A program made the position numbers and the translations under genes. Positions 46,489 through 56,404 of a DNA stretch of 64,000 bases are shown here, one piece after another. Below the pieces are notes generated by a model. It ran no database searches. It was not told the DNA's origin and worked only from the letters and a program-made list of their open reading frames with translations. The first letter of the stretch is position 1; the number at the start of each line of letters is the position of its first letter. Source of the stretch: Prostheceraeus crozeri (lineage: Eukaryota > Platyhelminthes > Polycladida > Euryleptidae); the NCBI GenBank assembly GCA_907163375.1, contig CAJQUW010006823.1, forward strand, positions 186,001 through 250,000, in the 5' to 3' direction.

Positions 46489-47297
46489 TGTCCTCTGACC
46501 GAGACGTTTTCTGTCCTCTGACCGAGGTACCTTTTCTCGAAGAATATTGATTCTTCCATTAAACGTTTTGCACCAAACGAATCCTCTAGTGTGCTAGTTT
46601 ATAAATCCGTAAAGAAAATTCAGTTTGATGCCGTTGCAAGTAAGTAATATTGATTTAAAAATATTTTTATCCGTTTTTTCGACCAGAGAATTTGAATATT
46701 CCCAAAAAATTTATATAGATGCTGAAACCAGAAATTTTGTCAGGAATCGATGAAATTTCACAGCATAGGAGGGATCCATGCTCTTAACATCTATGCAAAA
46801 GAAATTTTTTATTTATATCAATTAACCCTCTCAAAATCTCCAAAAACCACGAAAATGTCCTCTGACCGAGACCCTAAAAAATCTCGGTCAGAGGACAACG
46901 TTGAAATTGAAGATCTCGGTCAGAGTACAGGGGTCTCGGTCTAAAGACATGATAATGTATGCAATTACATTTAGATCACTTCGTTTTACGCGTTCAAGTA
47001 TTCGTCCGAAGTTCCCGCAGTCTCATGAACCCAAATGCACAAACCGAAGAGTTTCCTGTTCGACATCAATTTGTCCTCTGACCGAGACCTTAAAAATCTC
47101 GGTCAGAGGACAAGGTGGGTCACGGCATGGCCATGGCAACGGACATTATATGTAATACGTTACATTTTGGTCACTTCGCTTTCCGCATGCAAGCATTCAT
47201 CCTAAGTTCCCAGTTTCATCAGCAACCCAAATGCAGAAGCCGAAGAGTTTCCTATTCGACATCTATCTGACCGAGATCAATTTGTCCTCTGACCGAG
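46489..47297. repeat. array of the 15-bp word TGTCCTCTGACCGAG, both orientations
   Basis: Perfect forward copies start at 46489, 46512, 46856, 47071 and 47283. Perfect inverted copies (CTCGGTCAGAGGACA) start at 46883 and 47097. Degenerate copies lie near 46915, 46935 and 47264. The pairs 46856/46883 and 47071/47097 face each other across 11-12 nt of A-rich spacer, giving two 16-bp hairpins that resemble each other. Likely protein-binding sites or structural hairpins of the surrounding element. Confidence 0.9.
46978..47278 (+). repeat. two tandem units of about 195-bp period within the array element
   Basis: 46978-47087 (CACTTCGTTTTACGCGTTCA ... CCGAAGAGTTTCCTGTTCGA) is repeated at 47173-47278 (CACTTCGCTTTCCGCATGCA ... 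CCGAAGAGTTTCCTATTCGA). Both units end in the TCTGACCGAG word. This shows the array grew by tandem duplication. Confidence 0.75.
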
Positions 47298-47481
47298 ATG
47301 TAGAAAAAATGACTTTTTAAAAGTGCTAGATTTCTATGGAAAGTTTTTATTTGGTGTGGTCGCCGCTAAGATTTTCGTGTTCAGCGTAAAAAAATGAGTA
47401 TGTATGCAAATTTTCACGGAAATCTGAGACCCAAAGTTGAAAAGACAGAAATGTTGTGGAATAAATTGGATTTACCCGTTT

Positions 47482-50400
47482 ATGCTTGATAAGAGGTTTT
47501 TCTACTTTTGTCGCCCAAATGTAATATGTAATTCTGTTTTTTTACAAATACTCAAAAACGATTTTCACAATTCATTTTGAGCAACTAATTACATCAGGAA
47601 ATTGAATTTGCACCAATCAAGCCTTCCAGAAAAGGGCTATTCTTTTAGAAATAAGGGGCTTTTGACAGTCAAATTAGGGGCTTCAACAGGTTCCCAGGAT
47701 ACAAATCCCTTGAAGGGTTTCAAATATGGAATCTTTCATTTCAACCATTCAGCTCGCAGAAATGCGATCTTCTGGGCGTAGTTGGCTTGGCTAATTTGCT
47801 TTAAAAGTTAATGAAGGCGCCATGACAACAAATGCCATTGTTGTAGCTAAATAACATTTTTCTGCTCATAAAATGATTTAATATAAACATCATACTCATT
47901 CTAATTGTCCGCGGAAACAATAAGTTCATTTCAGCGAAGATTTTGTCTCCACTACAAATTCCTTCTCAAAGCATAGCAGATTGATCACCACGACTGTGCA
48001 ATAATTCAAAATCAAGAAATTTATGGTGCCCACATGAAAGGACAATGCTTTCTTTTTTCGCTGCTCCTGTTTACTTGCAATGAAATTGATCAAATGCAGA
48101 TGCGCAAAATTTCTGCTGCGTCTTGAAATTGGACAAGCAAAAATACACATAGATTAAAAAGCATTTATCAATGCAACAGAACTTTCATTTAGCTTGTTGG
48201 AAAAACATGCTATTGGCTAAATTTGCCGTGAAGTTAACAAGATCGATAACAAGGTTAGCAGGGTCTAAACAAGCTACAAATACTTTGTATGAAGACTTTT
48301 GTCATGATGTTCGTAATGAGGTCTCTTTGGTAGGCAACTTAATTTTATTCTATACTAGATGTTTTTTATATTCTTATCCGAAAATATTTCTAAGCGATAC
48401 CTGATAGGTTTCATGCTAATTAGATATCAAAATCCTACGTATCGAATATATAGTATGCAAACACAGGAATCATTTGCAAAATTTACCTTGATTGATCATT
48501 TTTTTCAACAAAAACTTACAATTTTAAAATTTCAATTCTCAGGTTCTCATTAAAAAATTAATCTTTTGATGCAAAAATTTTAACTGATGCTGACATTTTT
48601 TATGTAACACACTATCCACAACTTATATACTTTCTCTGTGTTTCTCACTGAAGTGGGTCATTGACTAGAAATGTAGATGAAATTGAATTCTCGTAAATAT
48701 GGATAAAGAATATGCATGAAAATACTGTCGAGGATGATTTTTCCACCTGTCAAAAAGGCATGAATTCTATTGGTGTGTGTTTTAATATAGAGAAATAGAT
48801 TAACTATCGAATAACTCAAATAAATAAAATCGGAATAATGAAAAGCAGCATTTGCCAAGGTAACATACTGAAGTTGAAAACTTATTTATCTGGGATAGTC
48901 AACTAGACAGATATCAACTCTTGGAGAAGTATCAACCAACATTTTCTTTCAAAAGCATGTGATGAATTGGCTAGCCTCAAAGAGGTGTTAGTTATTCACT
49001 CCTTCATACTCACATCCGGTCGAATTCATTGTCGCCATTTCTCTCCAGTCCTTTGTAGAGTTCTCTCTCGTAGGCTTTAGATCTGAAGAGATAATTGTAG
49101 GCAATTATTTCAATAGTTAACCTAATTGCTAATCGACTGAATGAGAAACACATTTACGTAGAGGTGAGCATAAAAACTCGGAAGATTGATTGCAAGCGAT
49201 TCGAGAAATGTAAAATAATCAGTTTTAGCTAACATCTCATCTGGCCATCGCCTTGCTAAGCCCTCAGTGAGAAAATTCCCCCCAATCATTCCCAAATTAA
49301 AATTTTGGAATGAAAAAAATATCCAACGGACCAAAAGATGTCAGGGCCTAGCATTCATTCATTTAATCACTCATTCCTCTTGATAGTTTATGCTTTGACT
49401 TAATGAATATCTAATTGGTAGCGAAAAAATAAGAAAATTATATGGTGCATGTACCATCATCACAAAGGCAGTGATTACAAAAGGCACGAATTATTGACAT
49501 TTGTAATTTTTATCGTTTTCGCAGCATGTTTTATCAACGTGTCACTTCATGATAGGCAGGAAGCTTAGAGGATTTAGACTAAATTTTCAAATGATGTGAC
49601 CATTTGAATTAAATTACCGGTAATTGAAACAACGGAACTATTTGTGATCCATAAATGTCAGAAGCTGATCAAGAAATAATAAAATTTTATTTTAATGCTT
49701 GTATTATGGTTGAAAAACATAGCATGTTCATTTGGCAGAGCAGTCTACTCTTCCCACATCGGACAATCGGGTCGTGTTTTTGTTATTTTGTAGATGCTGC
49801 CGTTACGTCAAAAGCCTGTTCAATGTGCCTCATTCTCCCCACTTCATCAAGTGGTGTCTGATAGAAATGGCGTCAACATATTGAAGTTCGTTATCTATGT
49901 ATGATGGCATAGATAAGTCGAAACTAGCGCATGCAGTCCAATTATAGTCTGGCACCGGATTTCAACCAAATGTATTCAGCATGTCAGCAAAATATAATCA
50001 TAGCAAAAATGCACGCCTAAAACATTGAGTCAAATTTGATTCATTCGGTCTTTTTTGAGGCTGAGTACGGTATTTATGAGACCAAATTCAACATCACAAC
50101 TTCTGCGACAAAATATTTCCTAAAGAACTTATTTTACTGAGTCAATCAATATTCAGATCAAAGTAATCGCAATCAGAAATGAGTCATATTTGTAGGTGAA
50201 TTAGTGTAGGTAAGTTGAGTGTGTCATTAAGACAACTTTATCATGAATGGTAATTTACAAGTAATTTGCAAATTTTTCAATGTGCATGTATATGTATATA
50301 TTTTGTAATTGATATATCGTAGGTCACATTTATTTGTAAAATATTGAAATCTTTGATTGGGCACACTTGTGCACTAAGCACACTTCAGATTTTTGTAACT

Positions 50401-53240
50401 GGTGGACTTGTTTGCAGACCTACGACATGAAGCAGTTTTGCATAAAATATTTTGCATTCAGTGTTTTAGGATTTGCATTAACCTATTTAGACGCATTGAT
50501 CGTTTAAATGGAGATTTCGACCCGCACTTTTTGGGTGAACGTTGCGAAGCTTTGACGAGCGTTGACCTCAGCAAGGTAAATTTTGGTAGCCAAAATATAG
50601 AGGAGATCAGCGCGATTCTAATAGTAACACTCCTGTTCAAAATCACTGTTGAAAAAATTGCGTTTACAAAAAAGCTTTCAGCAAACGCTAAGTTTTGAAA
50701 AGAGCATGGGCAGAAATGGGTTGATATCTTTAGAGGCAGCAAATATGCGAGTCGTATACTCACATTTGATTTTATGAGCACGGTTTCGACTCTCATGTAT
50801 GTAGACTTGCCTGCCAGAAAACAATAGCTTGATTAAAAAGCCATTGAATCCCCTTCAACAATTTAGACTGATATGGTGAACTCAAGCATCTGATGGATAG
50901 ATAGATTACTACATGCATTTACATTCCCGAAATGAAATGTAGGAGATTCTAAACTGTGATTTCAAAAATATATTATGATGCGTCAATCATGAAAATTCAA
51001 AGACGGTCTAATTACTGCGCATTTGAGGAGAAATGCAGTGAACATTCAACATCCAGGAAAGAGGTTCCATACGAATTGCTCTTGAAATTGAAGTTGATGC
51101 GAATGTAGACTTCCACTATACTTGTATAAGTGAAATTGTGTATTTGAGTACAAAAATAAAGAAATGCTACCTTACATAAGATTACAAGGAAATTGGCTCA
51201 AAATAAATCAACTATTCAAATTTCGACGCCACTTTTGATGGACATTTTTTTCAAGTTTTTTTTTGGAACCCCATAAACGGAGCGCAGTAATTTTGCTGCC
51301 AATGAACTCTCAAATCAATTAGTCGCAAAACGTGTCTTTATAATTTCAAATATGAAAATAAAAAACAAAAATCAAATTAATTTGAAGTTAATTCAAACCC
51401 AAAAATATTTCACTGGCCCTACGCACACTTTTTTCCATTGTCACTCTAAGCTCTTCTTCCATGCTCTGCAACCAACCAGTCGTGTCGGCCATTTGACAGA
51501 GACCTTACCGCACTGCATCGCTCCATCTCTATAACTGGGCATTCGGTCATCTCCCCTGCGGTTTGTTCGTGATTACATCTTTGATGGTTTATCCATCCTC
51601 CCTCCCCCCCCTAACAGCGTATCCTATCCAGCGCAGACTCCGAGTTCTGACGAAATTTTCCATTAGGGGACTCGTGTGCTCACTCGGAGTTCATGAAGAG
51701 TTCCTTGAAGTTTGTGAAGGCACATTTCATAAAATACCTAGTTTGGTGGCCTCGCTTCTTATATTCAGCAAATTGCTCAATTATTCAAAATAATATTAGA
51801 TATAGTAGCAACATAATAATGGGACAAGAAAATCACCTTTATTTGTTATATCTGTTCTATTGCAAACCAATGCACTTTATGCAAACAGCTAGTCTTTGTC
51901 TCTAATGAGGTTCCCCAGACAAAGTATTATGTGCCATCAATGCTTACTGTCATGAACAACAGGCTTATAATCAACACTAATCAATGAATTACATTCTCCG
52001 GTAACAGTTTTTGCTAATATTTTTCTGAAGAAATGATGGTAAATCGCTGTTTGATTTTCTTATCAGTGACAGCTTTTGTCAGAGTTGAAATAATAATCAT
52101 TGATGTGATACTACGAGAAATTTACCAAGAAAATGATCTGTGATGAGAAAGCGTTTCATGCAAGCGGAGTTAATTCCCCTGAATCACATGTAGAATTTTT
52201 ATCCACTACCGCAATATTTAATCGAAAAATAAAAGCAACGATATTGTCGCTTCACATTATTCTGGGCATTTGTTAAAAGCAATTATTCCCCACTCATACC
52301 AACATTAGATATGTAAATATGTAAAAAAAGGTACACGGGGGAAAATGCATATAAAACATATTCGGGAAAATCATTTGACACAATACATATAATATGAAGA
52401 GACAAAGTTTCATTTCACAATACAACTCTAGCATATATAGAAAAGTAAATCATCGAAAAAGATATATAGCTGCGAAGATGAACATCAAAAATGTAGTCAA
52501 AAAGATGCACATTTCAAAGACACTTTTTTCATTAAATTTTTTGACATTCAAGTTTGGTGATAAAGTGATAAGGAATAAGGGATATATTCAGTGATTCATC
52601 ACAGCAGAAAATGATGTTCACTTATAATAGTTATTTGTCTATTCTTGCATTGCTTTCGATTTGAAGATTCTTTGCAATTCCTGTACTAAAATGCTTCTTT
52701 GATTTTAATAACACTGAATAATGTAGACATTAAATATTCTAAAAATAATTCATATTAATGACAACTTCTTACTAGAATTACACTCAAAACATCAACTCTG
52801 CAGCTGCTCTTAACCCTATCCATGTAAAATATTTCTCCGAATCTTACATTCTTACATGAAATACATGATTCAGCGTATTTGCGTGTGAACTTTGTAGTGG
52901 TGACATTCATTTTGCTACAACTCGATCATCCATCAGGAATGCGGAGTGCCATCATTTTGATAGGACTCCAAATAGAATAGCTCTTTTATCAAGTTACTCA
53001 ATTTGTTTCCTTTAACATTTCAACATGTCCATGTAGATCTCAACTGTACTTGGTTCTCTGTGAGTGCCATGAAGTTTGCTTTGAATAACACAATGTATAA
53101 TTACTGGGCTTTAATGTTTTTTTAATGATTATAGATGAAACATTTCTATGACAAATAGATGACAACAGCTTTATAATAATGTCTCAAATAAATTGATTAG
53201 TTACCAGAAATAATCAATCCACTTGCTTATTTAAAGATTC
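47482..53240. other. non-coding, no gene seen
   Basis: About 5.7 kb of AT-rich sequence. Overlapping frames at 50402-50796 on both strands and a few short ones elsewhere show no domain. No element ends or tandem arrays found by eye. Confidence 0.4.
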
Positions 53241-53248
53241 TTCCACAT

Positions 53249-53277
53249 CTGAATGACTGTCTTCGGACGAAACGCGC
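53249..53277 (+). ncRNA. hammerhead-ribozyme-like core
   Basis: CTGAATGA, then GTC-TTCG-GAC as a closed stem II, then GAAACGCG. Compared with the hammerhead core CUGAUGA-stem II-GAAA it has one extra base in the first box. The GTC/GAC stem and GAAACGCG are as in many animal hammerheads. I could not place stems I and III with a cleavage triplet with confidence, so this is a motif hit only. Confidence 0.35.
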
Positions 53278-53880
53278 CGAGTGATTCTGAATTTCATTTG
53301 CAGTTATTATTGACAATAAAATGATGTGATATTGAGATAAAGTGATCGATGGAGTGATAAATTTTTGTGAAGAGAAGCGGAAACCTAAATCCATTTACTA
53401 TGTCGGTGCATAACAGATTATTAACAGTCTTGTTGCTCCTAATTTTTTTACTTTCAGGATGCAACTCAGAATTTAGTTGTTCTTTATACATTGTGTCTTC
53501 ATAAAAAGTGGAATTGATTGATGTACTAACTTATACAGAAAGTCAGTTGCGCGTTGAGGTATTATTTGTTAAATACCCCGGTTAGATGCCTTTGATGTGC
53601 CTATCGTATTCTCAAATGTACTCCGGCTATGCTGCTTATGAAATGAGGAGCTGTGTAATTTATGATGGGGATGTGAACAAGGCCTGCTTTTCCTGATATT
53701 AAATATAATGGCGACTATTAGGCTCCAAAATGTTCAGCTGAGGTTAAGTCTGCAACTCAGTTTTTGATAGCTTTAGTTACATAGAGGTAAAAAAGTGTAA
53801 AACCAGCTTATACATGTATATAGCAGGGTGTAAAACTATGTATATGTAGATATCAATTTAACTTAGCAGTTGAAGACTAC

Positions 53881-54118
53881 GTAATAGATAATGCAAAGAT
53901 TTGAGGTCATTATTTGCTATAATTACCGAGAGCCGAAGGCTCGAGGTTATTATGACAAATAATGACCTCAAATCTATGCATTATCTGTTATAATGCATGA
54001 CTTTTTCCATAGAAGTCTGCACCAGGTTAATAATTTCCATTCGGGAAAGTAATTACCTGCTTCGTGGAACTTATTAACCTGTGGACATAGAAAGCCTTAC
54101 AATGTCATGCATTATGTA
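53881..54118. repeat. double palindrome; first half has the CCGAG/GAA/CGAGG core
   Basis: The first palindrome (53881-54000) has arms of about 54 nt with few mismatches (shared GATTTGAGGTCATTATTTG). Its centre is AGCC-GAA-GGCT flanked by CCGAG and CGAGG, the same architecture as 4897-4992. The second (about 53990-54118) has outer TAATGCATGAC and inner CAGGTTAATAA-x-TTCCA arms around a 25-nt loop. The two overlap at TAATGCAT. No coding sequence. Confidence 0.8.
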
Positions 54119-55318
54119 TGTGATATCATTCAAATGACCGGTCTTACCAACCCCGAACTCCACACTTGGAAAGGGTCTTGTGCAATAGTAGGTTACTATG
54201 TTCCGGCATGACTGTGCACTGATACTGGCAATGAGCTAGAATGTCGTCTTCTAGCTCGTGCATGACATTCACTTTCCTGATCACTTTATATGTAAAACTT
54301 AAGCACATGCTTATTGAGGCTGCAGAACCACCCCAGTTGTTTTGACTGAGTTGTATTTCAATTGAGTTTTTTTAATTAAGAATTCTGATCAGTATTCATG
54401 CGTCTTCTTCCAGCGTCTGATAGCGATTGTTGAAAAGAGTTTCAGCAAATTATGCGCATATTGCATATGAAGAAATCAATCTTTTTGGGTTAAATGCGTG
54501 TATGAAGTTTATCTCATCATCGAAGCGAACGGCGCCTGTTTGCAAATTCTGAAGATGGTGTAGTTGTTTTAGTGATTTCATTGATATCTTCTTGATAACC
54601 AAAATCAAACAATAACATACTAAAAATGTTGCGAACATTATTAATCAGACTTACTTTGAGATTAACTATTGATTGATAAGAAAAGCAAATGATCATTTAC
54701 GGTTTGAATATTTTTCAGATGCCAATTTACAAACCTACATAAGATTAGAAAATGCTAAAAGATAAATTTGAACTCAGAATCTAAAGAAAATCCTATTCAT
54801 CATTAGGCAAGAATTTGCACTTAAATGCACTTGTATGAACAACATTTCAAACATTTTTCATTAATCAATTGAGATGTTAAGAGCGGAGAAAAACAAATAA
54901 TGTTCGTGTCTACAGTTGATACAAACTCAAACTGCAAACCTAAAGTATCTGTATTATCCATTTACTTTACTCTATGTAAACATTAAGTCAAATTGAATAA
55001 CATTCAATCGCAATATAAGAAAGTTGCTGTTTATGCTTTATATAATCTTGAATTGACTCTAAGATCATTTCTTGCATTTTTTCTCTGTCACATTGGTTGT
55101 ATATTATTTCGATTACACATAATAATTGCCTACTTTGGAGTGCAGACGGTGTGCCTCGCAGCGATGTTTTGGGCTCTCTGTTGTTTTTTCACTTGTGTTA
55201 ATGATATACACTAGATGCACCATTGCATCATTGGCAAGTCCTGAAGTTTTTGGATGAAACTAAAACATGCTAAAATATCCGCAGGTAATCACTAGCTTTT
55301 TCAAAAAGCTGTATTTTT
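54119..55318. other. non-coding, no gene seen
   Basis: No supported feature. Confidence 0.4.
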
Positions 55319-55443
55319 GTCGCTTATTTTATGGGGATTATCAAAAATCGATCCAGCGCTTGTATCACATGGTCTATAGACCGCGCAAGCCATGTGATAC
55401 AAGCGCTGGATCGATTTTTGATAATCTTCATAAAATAAACGAC
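55319..55443. repeat. near-perfect long hairpin
   Basis: The 37-nt inner arms are perfectly complementary: GATTATCAAAAATCGATCCA begins the left arm at 55336, and the right arm ends at 55426. The loop is 17 nt (55373-55389). The pairing extends outward by 17 more bases with three mismatches, giving about 54-bp arms in all. A 94-codon frame passes through both arms, but its sequence is dictated by the palindrome and it is not a likely gene. Confidence 0.95.
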
Positions 55444-56184
55444 TCATTTAACGCTTTGAGAGAATACGGTTCTAAGATTATAAAAGACTCAGCGCTATTG
55501 ATGTTTAAAGTGTCAAATGCACGGATATTTGACGTGAAAATTCTGCTTTAGCATCCATCACATGCTAAATCAAATTATCAATCTAATTTTGAATGAAAAC
55601 TTTAATCTGCGTCCCATTAGATTTATGTGCTTTCTTTGTTATTGTCTTGCAAGAATAGGAAGCATGTAGAACTTGGCAGACGCTCAGATTCGTGGTAGTT
55701 ATTGGTTGCACATTATTCTGTGAAAGTTTCATTTTCGGCCTCACTCTCCGTAGAAACTCGCTCTGGTTGCCGGACTAAATGATGTCCATCAAGAAATATG
55801 TATACCATACGTCCATATGTCAATGATCCTTGTTACGACCGCCTTTTTCAAGGACTGTGTGTTGCTGTAACTCATTCCTCAAATTCACTTTACTATGATT
55901 TTTCCTTTGACTGACCATTGCAATGAATTCTACTTTAACATTCAAGCTATCATTACGTGTGGTGAATTTGTATCGAATTCTATGAACGTCATTGATTTTG
56001 TAATGTGAGACTATAAAGGTCGTCATAAGATAACTATGATGGCACCTGTCTGGACTCTGACAGTGGGTCTAGTTCAGTACCTCTCTGTCTTTATCTTGAG
56101 ATAACTTCTAGTGTAAATGTCGTATAGTCTAACATTTTCACGCACAATCTTGATTCACCTTGTAATTGGCTAATGCTAAATGAA
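55444..56184. other. non-coding, no gene seen
   Basis: No supported feature. Confidence 0.4.
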
Positions 56185-56395
56185 CCTCGCTTATACTCGG
56201 AGGCACATTAGGCACGAAGCCTTTCTTCCATGTGGCCGAGTTGTCATTTATCCACTCTCTTTCTTTTTGTGCGGAGTGTTTAGCAAGAATGCAGAGTGTA
56301 CCTTTTTTAGAAGTCTTAGGCTTGACCAGCCAAAGTTTGAACCAGGGTCTCTCGGACGCAGAGCGAACACTCTACCACACGGCCATAGCGCTGGT
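56185..56395 (-). mobile_element. tRNA-derived SINE, copy B
   Basis: On the minus strand the head reads GGCCGTGTGGTAGAGTGTTC (A-box TGGTAGAGTG) and then CCTGGTTCAAACTTTGG (B-box GGTTCAAAC), a good pol III promoter of tRNA origin. The body then continues CACTCTGC ... CAAAAAGAAAGAGAGTGG, CGGCCACATGG and GTGCCTCCGAGTATAAG. The body matches copy A at 44648-44865. The head directly abuts the LINE fragment on its right. Confidence 0.75.
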
Positions 56396-56404
56396 GAGAA
56401 TTTA

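Larger units (their letters stand above)
46104..47477. mobile_element. unclassified inverted-repeat DNA element with TGTCCTCTGACCGAG array, 1374 bp
   Basis: The terminal inverted repeats are 29 bp and identical: the left begins GGGTAAATCCAATTTATTCC and the right is its reverse complement ending at 47477. GTTT stands directly outside both (46100-46103 and 47478-47481), a 4-bp target duplication. The interior has no coding frame. From 46489 to 47297 it carries the 15-bp word TGTCCTCTGACCGAG seven times (counting both strands) plus three degenerate forms. A 4-bp duplication would fit Sola, Academ, Ginger or Chapaev-like elements. I cannot choose. Confidence 0.8.

Noticed and set aside
50402-50796. 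overlapping frames of about 100 codons on both strands
   Set aside because: Neither strand gives a recognisable protein. Overlap on both strands suggests chance openness.
55267-55551. 94-codon frame through the long hairpin
   Set aside because: More than a third of it is forced by the palindrome, and there is no domain or splice evidence.
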